Source of the DNA: Pseudomonadota bacterium
GTDB taxonomy: Bacteria; Pseudomonadota; Gammaproteobacteria; Steroidobacterales; Steroidobacteraceae
Reading direction: 5' to 3'
Assembly (NCBI GenBank): GCA_023433705.1
Contig: JAEYUC010000043.1
Location: 102,853 to 166,852 of the forward strand
DNA: 64,000 bases
The notes under the pieces are model-generated. The model searched no databases, was not told the origin of the DNA, and worked only from the letters and a program-made list of their open reading frames with translations. Below, piece by piece: positions 8,417 through 17,199 of this stretch. Position 1 is the stretch's first letter. Every line of letters begins with the position of its first letter. The position numbers and the translations under genes were made by a program.

Positions 8417-9729
8417 GTTCTCTCTCCGGTCGGATGCAGCAACTGTTCATAGGCGGCGAGCAGGCGTGGGGCCTCGTGTTGCCACGCGAGCACGCGCTCG
8501 ACGCGCTCGCGCCCGATGGCGCCCATGCGCGCACGCGCGGCCTCGTCCGCCAGCAACGAGACGATTTTCTGCGCGAGATCGGCGACGTCGTTGGGCCGCG
8601 CATATAGCGAGGCCTCGCCGGCCGACACGCGGCCCTCGGTCAGGTCGAACTGCACGATGGGCTTGCCGAGCGCCATGTACTCCATGATCTTGTTCATCGT
8701 GGAGCGGTCGTTCATGTCGTTGGCCCGATCGGGGTTCACGCACACGTCCGCGGTGTTCAGCATTTCGAGTAGTTCGGTATCGGGCGCGCGGCCGGTGAAC
8801 GTCACGTACTCGGCCACGCCGAGGTCCTTCGCGAGCTGGCGCATCGCGGCGAGCTCGGTGCCGCCGCCGACGAGCCCGAACTGGATGTCGGTGCGGCCCA
8901 GGTGTTTCACGATGAGTTGTACCGCCTGCAGCAGCAGGTCGATCCCCTCCTGCTTGCCCATGACGCCGACGTAGCCGACCAGGTACCTGCGCCCTTTCCG
9001 AAGCGCCGCGTTCGGCTCCACCTTCTTGATGCGAGTGAGATCCGGCCCCGATCGCACGACGAAGACGTCGCGCGGATCGACGCCGCCGCGACCGATCGCG
9101 ATGCGCCGGTACGACTCGTTGGTCGAGATGACCATGTCGGCTGTGCGGAAGGTGAGACGCTCGAGGATGAGCAGCAGCTTCTGACCCAGCCCGCGCTTGC
9201 CGAATTTCGCCTCGTAGAGCTCGGGATTGATGTCGTGGTGATCGAAGACGAAACGTTTGCCGAACAGCTTGTAGAACCCGCCGATCAGGAACAGCGTGTC
9301 GGGCGGATTGCAGGCATGGATCACGTCGAAGCCGCGTCCGAACAGCACCTTGAGCGACAGCCAGAATTCCATCGCGAGCGCCCAGCCGTATTCGAGCGCG
9401 TAACCGAACACGCCGTCGGCTTCGCGGGGCAACGAATGCCGGTGAATGTCGATTCCGTCCAACTGCTCGAACGCGCCCTCGTATCCCGGCGCCTTGGGAC
9501 AGATGATCGAAACCTGGTACCCGGCACCGGCGAGCGTGCGCGCTTCCTGCCACACGCGGCGATCGAACGGGCAAGGCAGGTTCTCCACGATGATGAGCAC
9601 GCGCCGTCCGGCGGTCCGCGAACGCGCAACGTGGCGCGGCTGGGCTTCCCCGTCGTCGCGCGACGGATCGCGCGCGGGCTCCGCGTCGGTAGAGGCACGC
9701 ATCGCTGTGCCAGTTGCGGTTTCGGACAC
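8413..9729 (-). CDS. Glycosyltransferase family 4 (WbuB-like)
   Basis: This is a 438-residue GT-B glycosyltransferase that would add a sugar to the lipid-linked exopolysaccharide repeat on the cytoplasmic face. The N-terminal half has RRVLIIVENLPCPFDRRVWQ and FDHHDINPELYEAKFG, typical of the WbuB-like GT4 group. The C-terminal donor-binding half has VGYVGVMGKQEGIDLL and a late NDRSTMNKIMEYMALGKPIV stretch with the EX7E-type acidic positions. About 40 disordered residues precede the fold. The start is GTG 9729 with GGAGGT close upstream. ATG 9702 is an alternative that drops nine residues. Donor and acceptor cannot be told from sequence. Confidence 0.88.
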   Translation of the reverse strand: MSETATGTAMRASTDAEPARDPSRDDGEAQPRHVARSRTAGRRVLIIVENLPCPFDRRVWQEARTLAGAGYQVSIICPKAPGYEGAFEQLDGIDIHRHSLPREADGVFGYALEYGWALAMEFWLSLKVLFGRGFDVIHACNPPDTLFLIGGFYKLFGKRFVFDHHDINPELYEAKFGKRGLGQKLLLILERLTFRTADMVISTNESYRRIAIGRGGVDPRDVFVVRSGPDLTRIKKVEPNAALRKGRRYLVGYVGVMGKQEGIDLLLQAVQLIVKHLGRTDIQFGLVGGGTELAAMRQLAKDLGVAEYVTFTGRAPDTELLEMLNTADVCVNPDRANDMNDRSTMNKIMEYMALGKPIVQFDLTEGRVSAGEASLYARPNDVADLAQKIVSLLADEAARARMGAIGRERVERVLAWQHEAPRLLAAYEQLLHPTGERT

Positions 9730-9759
9730 TTGACCTCCCGGGGCGAACGAGTCTGGTTG

Positions 9760-10332
9760 TTACCTGAGTGCCAGCACGAGGCGGCGCAGGTTGCGGTCGC
9801 GAGGATCGGGCTCCATCGAGAAGCCGGACGAAAGCGCCAGCATCTGCATCGGGCGGTTCGACCACAGCATGTTCGCGGTGAGCCGCGTCACGCCGACACG
9901 TTTGGCGTGACGCAGCAGCGTCGACAGCAACGTGCGACCGACCTGTTCTTCCCTGAACCCGTGTGCGACGGCGATCGTGAAAGCGGCGCTTCGTTCGTTG
10001 TCCGGCGCGTACGCGCATACGCCGATCACGCGGTCGCCAGCGGCGGTGTTCTCGAGCGCGGCGAAACCGACGGCGGTGTCCGAGCCATTGGCGATGACGC
10101 GGTCGAACAACATCGACGTGAGATCGCGCAAGCTGTGCGCATCGCGACCGGTCGCCTCGCGCGTGAGCGCCAGCGCGAACTCGGCGAGCAGGCGGCGATC
10201 GCCGGGGGACACCTGGCGCACGCTGTATGCGCGGTGGGTACGCGCCGTGTAATACCAGCGACGCGCCAGCCAGGCATTCGACAGCCCTAAGGGGAAACGC
10301 GAGTTATGTGGAGCAACAGCCGTCCTCTGCAT
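9760..10332 (-). CDS. GNAT-family N-acetyltransferase
   Basis: This 190-residue cytoplasmic protein carries a GNAT fold. There is a central beta-strand VIGVCAYAPD, then the acetyl-CoA pyrophosphate-loop region (HGFREEQVGRTLLSTLLRHAK). A final part, LTANMLWSNRPMQMLALSSG followed by FSMEPDP, resembles the GNAT domain found fused to ATP-grasp acyl-CoA synthetases of the Pat type. ATG 10332 is chosen for its GAGG ribosome site 8 bp upstream. It is the first gene of the leftward exopolysaccharide operon, so it could acetylate a sugar precursor or a regulator. The sequence does not decide between these. The gap to the glycosyltransferase is 30 bp. Confidence 0.75.
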   Translation of the reverse strand: MQRTAVAPHNSRFPLGLSNAWLARRWYYTARTHRAYSVRQVSPGDRRLLAEFALALTREATGRDAHSLRDLTSMLFDRVIANGSDTAVGFAALENTAAGDRVIGVCAYAPDNERSAAFTIAVAHGFREEQVGRTLLSTLLRHAKRVGVTRLTANMLWSNRPMQMLALSSGFSMEPDPRDRNLRRLVLALR

Positions 10333-10592
10333 GACGCAAGCCTCGCGTACCGCGAGCGGACGCGCCGTCGGACGCCGCGCAGTGGCGATCTGGAAAATGC
10401 CTGCAATGTGCGAACGCACGGCCCACGTCATGCGGTCGCGTCCGACAGTGTTTTCCGTGCTGCAACACGGGGCGGTCACGAAGCGGTTTACTTGACTGCG
10501 CGGGAAGGCGCACGCTTACGGCCTCGGCAAGCTCATGTAGGAGTGAACCGACAGCAAATCTACGTGGGTGCCTGCAATACTGCCTACACCGC
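10333..10592. promoter_or_regulatory. Divergent control region: exopolysaccharide operon (-) and hybrid kinase (+)
   Basis: This 260-bp gap lies between two divergent transcription units. Rightward, TTGACT (10492-10497) is a good -35, but at 17 bp the -10 (CTTACG, 10515-10520) is poor. CCGTG-N6-CACGG at about 10455-10470 is a possible operator. Leftward, no convincing sigma-70 pair is visible. On the minus strand GGGCCGTGCGTTCGCA has GG-N10-GC spacing like a sigma-54 site but matches the consensus poorly. Promoter positions here remain uncertain. Confidence 0.35.
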
Positions 10593-13500
10593 ATGAAGCT
10601 GAACTACCTACCGCATGCCGCGATGCGTGCGTCGCGTCTCCTGTCCTGCGTCGCGCTCATCGCGTGCGCGGGCGTGCTCGCGACGTATTTCCTCGAAAGA
10701 GACGCGTGGCGCACCGTCACGGTCGCGGTTCTAATCCCGTTTTCGGCGACGTGTGTCAGCCTCCTCGCACTTTCCGCGCTGCTGGTCAGCCTGCCGTTCC
10801 GCGCGTGGCGCGCGGTCGGCCAGGTGCTCGCCGCGATCGCCTTCCTCATCGCGCTGTCCGCCACTCCACTTTTCTCCCCGCTGCAACACTGGCTACCGAC
10901 CTGGCCGAGCGCCCATCTCATCGCGGGCGCCACGATCATGATGTTCACCGCGAGCGCGGTCGCGCTGATCACGAGCCCCATGCGCGGACCGAGGGCCGCG
11001 CACGTGTTCGCGGCAGCCGCGGGACTTGGCCTGCTGCTCGCGGCGACGTCGCTCATCGGCTTCGTGCTCGGCAGCGGCGCGCTCGCGAGCCTCGGCATCG
11101 ATCGCATTCCGCAGCCGGCGACCAGCGCGCTGATCGCCGTTCTGCTGATCGCCACGCTCGCGCAGCGCGGCGATGCCGGCTGGCTCTCCGTGTTGCTCGG
11201 CCCATCGGCCGCGGGTAGTTCGGCGCGCGGCATCATCGTCTGGACGATCATCGCGCCGCTTGCGCTGGCGCTGCTCGCGCTCGCCGGGGTGCGCGCGGGC
11301 TACTACTCGCTGCATTTCGCGTTCGCGCTGCTCGCCGCCGCCATGTGCTGCGGTCTGACGCTGCTCGTGTTGTGGAACGCCGCGCGCGTCGAGCGCGCGC
11401 AGCAACGTGTCGCCGATGCCCGCGAGGCGATGCAGCTCGCCTCGAACCGGTTGCGGCTGGCTCGCTCCGCCGCGGGCATCCAGATGTGGGAGTGGTCGCC
11501 CCAGACGCGCGAGTGGCTGTCGCTCGACGGCGAAGAGCGGCTCGACCCTTCCGACAACGAACAACTCGAGGAAGGCCTGGCGCGCGCGCTGCAGGACGGC
11601 AAGGCGGAGTTCGAATTCTGTCTGCGACGCCCCAACCGCGACGAGCAGTGGTTGCTGGCCACGTGCTGGTGCGAACAGCGCGATGGGCGGCCGATCGTCG
11701 TGGGTATCACGGTCGACATCACCGAGAGCAAGCTCGCCGCGCTCGCGCTCGAGATCAGCGAGACGCGCCTGCAGCTCGCCGCTCGCGCCCTGCCCGGCTT
11801 CGTATACGACTGGAACATGGCGAGCGGCAAGGTGCTGCGCACCTCCGGCATCGAACTCGTGCTCGGCTTTCGCGGCGGCGAGATCACGCCGGTCTCGCGC
11901 TGGTGGGAAGATCTCATCCACCCCGAGGACGTGCCGCTCGCGCAACCCGCGCGAGTGATGCGCGCCCGGGCGCCGGGCAATCACGCCGAGAGCATCTCCT
12001 GCGAATATCGCGTCCAGCACAAGAACGGCAGTTACGTCTGGGTTTGGGACAACTGCGTGCTCGTACGCGATGCCGAGGGCCACATATCCCGCGTGGTCGG
12101 CAGCGTGCTCGACATCACGGAGCGCAAGGAAGCCGAGGCGCGACTCGCGACCAGCGAGCATCGATTCAAAGCGGCGCTGCTCGCGACCACGGGAATCTTC
12201 TGGACCGCGACCGCCAGTGGCCGCGCGGTCGGCGAACAGACGAGCTGGAGCGCGTTCACGGGACAAAGCGCCGAGGAACTGGCCGGACTTGGCTGGACCG
12301 CGGCCGTGCACCCGGATGATCTGCAGGCGACGCTCGACGCGTGGCGGCATGCGCTCGCGACGCGCAACGACTATGTCGTCGTGCATCGGCTGCGCCGGCG
12401 CGACGGCGTCTATCGCACCTTCTCCGTACACGCGGTGCCCGTCACGAACGAGCGCGGCGAGATCATCGAGTGGGTGGGCTCGCACACGGACATCACCGAG
12501 CAACGCGAGGCGCAGCAGCGCGTGCGCGAAAGCCTGCAGCGGCTCGAGCTCGCGCTCGATGCCGCGAGCGTCGGCATGTGGGACTGGGACCTCGAGACCG
12601 GCCGCATGAACTGGACGCGGCAGACACATCTTATTACAGGTGTGAGCGAGGAGCAGTTCTCCGGGCGTGCCCGGCAGTTCTTCGAGTTATTGCTCCCGGA
12701 AGGACGCGATCACGAAGCGGCCTTCCGCAACGACGTGCTGCGCCCGGGCGACGTCAGCGAGCTCGAATTCCAGTTCCGCCGCACGGACGGCAGCGTGCGC
12801 TGGGCACAGAACCGCGCCACGGCCATTACCGATGCCTCCGGCCGCACGCGGCGCATCGTCGGAACGATCCGCGACATCACGCGCCGCAAGGAGCTCGAGG
12901 CGGAGCGCGAAGGCCTGCTAGCGGCGGAACGCGCCGCGCGCGCCGAGCTCGCGCAGTCCGCCGTGGCCAAGGACGAATTCCTCGCGACGATTTCGCACGA
13001 GCTGCGGACTCCGCTCAATGCGATCCTGGGCTGGACGACGCTGCTGCAGCGGCCGAAGGTGGACCCGGCGATGCTGCGGGACGGACTCAAGGTCATCGAG
13101 CGCAACGCGCGCGCGCAGACCCAGTTGTTAGGCGACCTGCTCGACGCCAACCAGCTCATGTCCGGCAAGCTGTCGTTGTCGTTCGAGCCGATGGATCTCA
13201 ACGACGCGGTGCGCGCGACGCTCGATTCGATGCGCGTGACCGTCGCCGCGCGGCAGATCCGCATCGAGAGCCACCTGTGCGACGGCCCGCTCGTGGTCAT
13301 GGGCGACTCCGGCCGAGTGCAGCAGATCGTGAGCAACCTGCTGTCGAACGCGCTCAAGTTCACGCCCCCGGACGGCACGGTTTCGATCGCCACGCGCATC
13401 GAAGCGGAGTTCGTCTGCTGCGAAATCGGCGACAACGGCGAAGGAATCTCCTCGGAGTTCCTGCCGCACATCTTCGAGAAATTCCGGCAGGCCGACGGCG

Positions 13501-14138
13501 GCAGCGCGCGGCGCTACGCGGGCCTCGGGCTCGGCCTCGCGATCACCAAGCAGCTCGTGGAATCGCACGGCGGCAGCATCACCGTCGAGAGCGAAGGCCG
13601 CGGCAAGGGCTCCAAGTTCACCGTACGCATTCCTCGCCTGCGCGCCGAGAAGCAGGAAGGCGCGCAGGACATCGCGGACCTGGCGGAACGCCGATACGCG
13701 GGACTCGCCGGCGCGAAGCCACTCTCGGGGCTGCGCATCCTCGCGGTCGACGACGAAACGGACTCGCGCGAGTACCTCGAAAGACTGCTGGCCGAACAAG
13801 GCGCGGAGATCGTGAGCGTGAGCTCCGCGGCAGAGGCCATCGACGAGCTGTCGCCCGATACGGGGCGCTTCAACCTGCTCGTGAGCGACATCGGCATGCC
13901 AGGCTCTTCCGGCTACGACCTCATCGAAACGATCCGCACGCGAATGCACGTCGATGCACGCAATCTTCCGGCCGTCGCGCTCACGGCGTTCTCGCGGCCG
14001 CAGGACGAGGCGCGCGCACTCGACAAAGGTTTCCAGAAGCACCTGGCCAAACCCGTGCAGGTTGGCCGGCTGATAGGTGCGATTCGCCAGCTCACCGGGC
14101 GCAACGAGAACCGTCAGCGCGCGCGGCGCCAGCACTGA
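10593..14138 (+). CDS. Membrane hybrid histidine kinase with four PAS domains and a receiver
   Basis: This is a 1181-residue sensor kinase. The first 265 residues hold about eight membrane helices. PAS-type domains follow at roughly 285-380 (degenerate), 385-510, 515-640 and 650-770. Each ends in a DITE/DITR-type PAC motif, as in VVGSVLDITERKEAE. The HisKA domain has the phospho-accepting histidine in SHELRTPLN (His802). The ATPase domain has SNLLSNALKFT, GDNGEG and GLGLGLAI. The C-terminal receiver has the phospho-acceptor Asp1099 in LLVSDIGMPG. No output regulator is adjacent, so it may act by phosphorelay to a distant partner. The divergent exopolysaccharide operon is a plausible target, by position only. 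No clear ribosome site precedes ATG 10593, and ATG 10623 is an alternative. Confidence 0.92.
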   Translation: MKLNYLPHAAMRASRLLSCVALIACAGVLATYFLERDAWRTVTVAVLIPFSATCVSLLALSALLVSLPFRAWRAVGQVLAAIAFLIALSATPLFSPLQHWLPTWPSAHLIAGATIMMFTASAVALITSPMRGPRAAHVFAAAAGLGLLLAATSLIGFVLGSGALASLGIDRIPQPATSALIAVLLIATLAQRGDAGWLSVLLGPSAAGSSARGIIVWTIIAPLALALLALAGVRAGYYSLHFAFALLAAAMCCGLTLLVLWNAARVERAQQRVADAREAMQLASNRLRLARSAAGIQMWEWSPQTREWLSLDGEERLDPSDNEQLEEGLARALQDGKAEFEFCLRRPNRDEQWLLATCWCEQRDGRPIVVGITVDITESKLAALALEISETRLQLAARALPGFVYDWNMASGKVLRTSGIELVLGFRGGEITPVSRWWEDLIHPEDVPLAQPARVMRARAPGNHAESISCEYRVQHKNGSYVWVWDNCVLVRDAEGHISRVVGSVLDITERKEAEARLATSEHRFKAALLATTGIFWTATASGRAVGEQTSWSAFTGQSAEELAGLGWTAAVHPDDLQATLDAWRHALATRNDYVVVHRLRRRDGVYRTFSVHAVPVTNERGEIIEWVGSHTDITEQREAQQRVRESLQRLELALDAASVGMWDWDLETGRMNWTRQTHLITGVSEEQFSGRARQFFELLLPEGRDHEAAFRNDVLRPGDVSELEFQFRRTDGSVRWAQNRATAITDASGRTRRIVGTIRDITRRKELEAEREGLLAAERAARAELAQSAVAKDEFLATISHELRTPLNAILGWTTLLQRPKVDPAMLRDGLKVIERNARAQTQLLGDLLDANQLMSGKLSLSFEPMDLNDAVRATLDSMRVTVAARQIRIESHLCDGPLVVMGDSGRVQQIVSNLLSNALKFTPPDGTVSIATRIEAEFVCCEIGDNGEGISSEFLPHIFEKFRQADGGSARRYAGLGLGLAITKQLVESHGGSITVESEGRGKGSKFTVRIPRLRAEKQEGAQDIADLAERRYAGLAGAKPLSGLRILAVDDETDSREYLERLLAEQGAEIVSVSSAAEAIDELSPDTGRFNLLVSDIGMPGSSGYDLIETIRTRMHVDARNLPAVALTAFSRPQDEARALDKGFQKHLAKPVQVGRLIGAIRQLTGRNENRQRARRQH

Positions 14139-14142
14139 TTCG

Positions 14143-14700
14143 TCAGGGCTGGTACTTCAGCTCGACCAGCATCTCGAGATTCTTTTCGTAACCCGCGAGC
14201 GACTCGCCCAGCGCGCGCTTGAGCTCCGGATCCTTCGTGCCGGCCATCTGCGCGCGAAACTGCTTCACCGCGGCCTGGTGGGCCGCGATCTGGCTCACGA
14301 TGAAGTCCGCGCTCTTGCGAGGCCCCGTCGGTCCGTGCTCCGTCGACGTCTTCCTGCGTTCGACTTCTTCGGGTACCGGCCAGCGCTTGCGCTTGGCCAG
14401 CCCCTCCATCCGGTCGCGGGTCTCGGCGTACTGGCGCTCGATCACCTCCGCGGCGCTTTCGATCTGCGGGCCCAGGCCTCCGGCCGCCTGCGCGTCGAAG
14501 ACGCCCTGCCGGCTCGCCTCGATCGCATTGCGGACAAAGGTGTGATCGTCGGTCGCCACGAACGGCTGGTCGAACAGCGGATCGGTCGGCGTACCGTCCT
14601 GCTCGCGCCGCTCCTGCTGCGTGGGTTCACGCTGTCGCGGCAGGGTCGGTTGTCCGTTGGTTTCGGCCAGCAGCAATCCGAGCGCGAGCGATTCGAACAT
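14143..14700 (-). CDS. DUF4142-type helical envelope protein
   Basis: This is a 185-residue, mostly helical protein. An N-terminal hydrophobic stretch (FESLALGLLLAETNG) is short for a signal peptide. The body DDHTFVRNAIEASRQGVFDAQ...AADFIVSQIAAHQAAVKQF fits the ferritin-like four-helix DUF4142 family of predicted exported or outer-membrane proteins. The biochemical role of that family is unknown, though it is often linked to stress genes. GGGGAG lies 8 bp before ATG 14700. It converges on the hybrid kinase with only 4 bp between the stops. The 97-bp gap to the next gene downstream of 14701 holds no clear signal. Confidence 0.6.
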   Translation of the reverse strand: MFESLALGLLLAETNGQPTLPRQREPTQQERREQDGTPTDPLFDQPFVATDDHTFVRNAIEASRQGVFDAQAAGGLGPQIESAAEVIERQYAETRDRMEGLAKRKRWPVPEEVERRKTSTEHGPTGPRKSADFIVSQIAAHQAAVKQFRAQMAGTKDPELKRALGESLAGYEKNLEMLVELKYQP

Positions 14701-14797
14701 GCGTCTGTCTCCCCTTTTGCGGAACGGCGGTATGAACGACCCGCGGCGCCCGGCCGGCTACCGGGCAAGACCGCGGGTCTGCCTAACTAGTCAGGCG

Positions 14798-15136
14798 TCA
14801 GCGGCGCAGCAATGCCGTGACCAGGATCCCGATCGCCGCGCCGGCGGCCGCACCGTACGCGACCGACTCCCAGGGATGATCGTGCACGTATGTGTCGGTG
14901 ACCCGCGCCGCGTCGTTGGCCGCCGCGCGCGCCCGGCTGCTCGCGCTCGACAGTTTCGTCCTGGCCTGTTCGACCGTGCGTTGCACGCGCTCACGCACGG
15001 CGTCGTACGCGGCTCCGCCCTCCTCGCCGAGCGACTTCAGCAGTTCTTCAGCCTGCCCGACGATGCGATTCAGCTCCGCGGCGGTGGATTCCGGGCTCCG
15101 TGCGCCGTTGTCGAAGGTCTTCGAATGGATGGTCAT
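14798..15136 (-). CDS. ElaB/YqjD/DUF883-like membrane-anchored protein
   Basis: This 112-residue protein has a long charged helix (residues 15-85) and a C-terminal hydrophobic anchor preceded by the family signature HDHPWESVAYGAAAGAAIGI. Members such as ElaB and YqjD bind to the inner membrane by this tail and, in Escherichia coli, associate with ribosomes in stationary phase. An AGGAGAGAGG ribosome site precedes ATG 15136. Its neighbours (DUF4142, a small lipoprotein, MscS, CsbD, GlsB) support a general envelope or stationary-phase stress role. Confidence 0.85.
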   Translation of the reverse strand: MTIHSKTFDNGARSPESTAAELNRIVGQAEELLKSLGEEGGAAYDAVRERVQRTVEQARTKLSSASSRARAAANDAARVTDTYVHDHPWESVAYGAAAGAAIGILVTALLRR

Positions 15137-15411
15137 GCCTCTCTCCTGAGTTCTGATGGTTGCGGTGGTGTGGGACCCGCAAGTTATGCCGCCAATGCCG
15201 CGACGTGTGTCAGCGGGCCGCGCCCGTGTCGGGTCAGGAGGTGCTTACATCACGTCACCCTGTCGGCAATCTGCGCCGCTGGCGAATGGACTGCGCAGGT
15301 GGTGGGTTCAGGCTGACATTGCATGGGCGTTCCGTCCGCGCGCGTGGATTGGGGTGCCGGCGCAGCATGTGCGTGGGCAATGAATTCATTCGACACGGAG
15401 GAGATGCAATC
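15137..15411. promoter_or_regulatory. Divergent promoter region, ElaB-like (-) and lipoprotein (+)
   Basis: This 275-bp gap has no gene. TGGCGAATGGACTGCG at 15280-15295 has the GG-N10-GC spacing of a sigma-54 promoter reading toward the lipoprotein, but the -12 part is weak. AATGAATTCATT (15379-15390) is a perfect 12-bp palindrome just upstream of the lipoprotein ribosome site and could be an operator. No sigma-70 pair stands out. Confidence 0.3.
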
Positions 15412-15828
15412 GTGACCAAATCAAAAAGCTGGACTCTGGTGGTGGCCGCGGCCGTGGGCGTCTTCGCGCTCGCCGGCTGCAACCAGCGCGAATCGGCGCA
15501 GAAGACCGCCGAGGATGTGACGGACGCGCGCCAGGACGCTCAGGAGAACGTGGCCGAGGAGCGCCGTGAAGCCGCCGATGCCGCGACGGAAGGCATGCAG
15601 GACCGCGCCGCGGCCGAGTACGACGTGGCAGTCGCGCAAGCGGATGGCCAGCGCCAGATCGCCAAGGAGAAGTGCGAGACCATGCAGGGCGAAGCGCAGC
15701 AGGCCTGCAAGGACGAGGCGGATGCGCAGTACGAGTCCGCCAAGGCACAGGCCCAGGCGCAGCTCGACAGCACGAAGCGTGCCGGCTCCGCGGAAATGGA
15801 ACAGCCCGCGCCCGCTCCCACCAACTGA
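15412..15828 (+). CDS. Small alanine/glutamate-rich lipoprotein
   Basis: This 138-residue protein starts at GTG 15412, with GGAGGAG 8 bp upstream. It has a lipoprotein signal (VVAAAVGVFALAGC) with Cys21 as the likely lipid-modified residue. The mature part is almost entirely charged helix (about residues 25-120, rich in A, E, Q, D and K) with two cysteines (KCETMQGEAQQACKDE) and a proline-rich end. It resembles Lpp-like or stress-induced spacer lipoproteins but I do not recognise a named family. It lies in the envelope-stress block, divergent from the ElaB-like gene, and is followed by a terminator. Confidence 0.75.
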   Translation: MTKSKSWTLVVAAAVGVFALAGCNQRESAQKTAEDVTDARQDAQENVAEERREAADAATEGMQDRAAAEYDVAVAQADGQRQIAKEKCETMQGEAQQACKDEADAQYESAKAQAQAQLDSTKRAGSAEMEQPAPAPTN

Positions 15829-15907
15829 AGTGCGCTGATGGGTATCGCGGCCACGACCGGGTGATGCCCACCTGCGAGACCCCTGCAATTCTCGTGGCTG
15901 CGTAACA

Positions 15908-15946
15908 GGCCGCCCGGCGACCTTACCCCGTCGCCGGACGGCCTTT
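15908..15946 (+). terminator. Terminator after the small lipoprotein
   Basis: GGCCGCCCGGCGAC (15908-15921) and GTCGCCGGACGGCC (15930-15943) pair over 14 positions with a single mismatch around an 8-base loop. A short TTTC follows. The T tract is brief, so efficiency is uncertain. The hairpin separates the lipoprotein from the small gene at 15960. Confidence 0.6.
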
Positions 15947-15959
15947 CAGGAGAACAACG

Positions 15960-16175
15960 ATGCGCGGAGGGAACATGACGACGATCCGGATCTTCAAGTT
16001 GCTCGGGATGACCGGCCTCGCCATTCTCGCGGCCAGCTTCGCGGCATCCCGCGCCCAGCGACGCGACGAGGAAAATCGCCGCCGTCTCGACGAGCGCCTC
16101 GAAAAGGATCGCTGGGAAAGCGAGGGCGGCGCGAGCCGTTCGGGCCCGGCAACGCCGAGCGCCCTGACCAACTAG
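15960..16175 (+). CDS. Small single-pass membrane protein, unknown
   Basis: This 71-residue protein (66 if it starts at ATG 15975) is not one I recognise. One hydrophobic segment (FKLLGMTGLAILAASFAA) is followed by a strongly charged stretch with RRDEENRRRLDERLEKDRWE, then a Ser/Pro-rich tail. Both ATGs have ribosome-site-like sequence upstream: AGGAG for 15960 and GGAGG for 15975. It follows a terminator and ends before a GC-rich hairpin shared with the convergent MscS gene. The reading frame looks coding, but the small size limits certainty. Confidence 0.5.
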   Translation: MRGGNMTTIRIFKLLGMTGLAILAASFAASRAQRRDEENRRRLDERLEKDRWESEGGASRSGPATPSALTN

Positions 16176-16192
16176 TATTCGACCACGAACGC

Positions 16193-16215
16193 GCGGGCGG
16201 CTCTCCGCCCGCATT
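16193..16215. terminator. GC-rich hairpin between convergent genes
   Basis: GCGGGCGG (16193-16200) and CCGCCCGC (16205-16212) form a perfect 8-bp stem with a CTCT loop, followed on the plus strand by ATTTC. It sits between the stop of the small membrane protein and the stop of the MscS gene and may end both transcripts. Confidence 0.5.
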
Positions 16216-16224
16216 TCTCGCGCG

Positions 16225-17085
16225 TCACGTGGGCGTCACCGTCCGGGCGCCGATCATCGACACCGCCGTCTGCGGATGCCGGATCTTCTGTTCGTCGAAT
16301 ACGCGTTTGAGCCGCAGCAGGAACTCCCGGCGCACCGGGCCCTGGTCCACCGCCGGCACGCGGAACCGTGCGCGCAGCGTGATCCCGCGTTCGTTCCAGC
16401 TCTCGATTCCCGAAAGCTCGAGCTCGTCCAGGATCCGCGGTCCCCACTCCGCATGCGCGCGCATCTGCACGCCGATTTCGCGCATCGCGTCGACGACCGG
16501 CGCGACTTCCTGGTCGAGCGCGATCATCACGTCCATCACGGCGTACGAGAAGGTCCGGCTCGAATTCGTGACCACCGCGATCTCGCCATTAGGGACGAAG
16601 TGCACGTTTCCCTGGAAATCGCGCAGCTGCACGTAACGCAGCGTGAGGTTCTCGACCACACCGGACTTGCCGGCGATCTCGACGGCGTCACCCTGCCGGA
16701 TCTGGTTCTCCGCCACGAGGAAGAAGCCCTTGAGGAAATCCTTCACGAGCGTCTGCGCGCCGAAGGCGATCGCGATGCCGGCGACGCCGGCGGTCGCGAG
16801 GAACGGCATGATCGTGATGCCGACCGCGTTCAGCACCGCGAGTGTCGCGAGCGTCGCGAGGATGAAGGTGATGGTCTTGCGCAGCACCAGGCTCACCGTG
16901 GCCGCCCGGCGCTGCGAATCGATGTCGTCGGCGTTCTTCGCTGAGATCCGCTCGAAGCCGGCTATCAGCCGGCGCGAGACGAAGATCAGGATTGTAGTAA
17001 GGATCAGTATGGCCGCGATGCGAGTACCGGCCTGGATCCAGTCGATCTCGTTGAACCACTTTACGATCTTTACTTCGTCTTCCAT
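16225..17085 (-). CDS. Small-conductance mechanosensitive channel (MscS family)
   Basis: This 286-residue inner-membrane channel releases solutes during hypo-osmotic shock. Three hydrophobic segments are visible: about 18-38, 65-90, and a pore-lining helix with the Ala/Gly-rich ATAGVAGIAIAFGAQTLVKDFL pattern typical of MscS TM3. The cytoplasmic beta domain follows with QIRQGDAVEIAGKSGVVENL and VPNGEI. The length matches the short MscS form (about 286 residues). It ends the leftward set 17.2-21 kb and fits the surrounding envelope-stress genes. The 114-bp gap 17086-17199 on its upstream side shows no clear promoter. Confidence 0.93.
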   Translation of the reverse strand: MEDEVKIVKWFNEIDWIQAGTRIAAILILTTILIFVSRRLIAGFERISAKNADDIDSQRRAATVSLVLRKTITFILATLATLAVLNAVGITIMPFLATAGVAGIAIAFGAQTLVKDFLKGFFLVAENQIRQGDAVEIAGKSGVVENLTLRYVQLRDFQGNVHFVPNGEIAVVTNSSRTFSYAVMDVMIALDQEVAPVVDAMREIGVQMRAHAEWGPRILDELELSGIESWNERGITLRARFRVPAVDQGPVRREFLLRLKRVFDEQKIRHPQTAVSMIGARTVTPT

Positions 17086-17199
17086 CCGCGCAAATTACCG
17101 CATGGCCTGGGCCGCTGCACGCGGCACCCACCTACAGCGGGCACTTGCAGGCTCCGAACGCGCCGGGACGTGGAACGACGGCACCATCCGGGGGTGAAC

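Noticed and set aside
2674..10332. Exosortase/PEP-CTERM sorting system
   Set aside because: The export genes resemble that type of locus, but no exosortase and no PEP-CTERM tail is encoded in the window.
10893..12629. A 578-residue minus-strand frame
   Set aside because: It lies wholly inside the hybrid kinase gene and has no recognisable domain or ribosome site. The PAS motifs are on the other strand.
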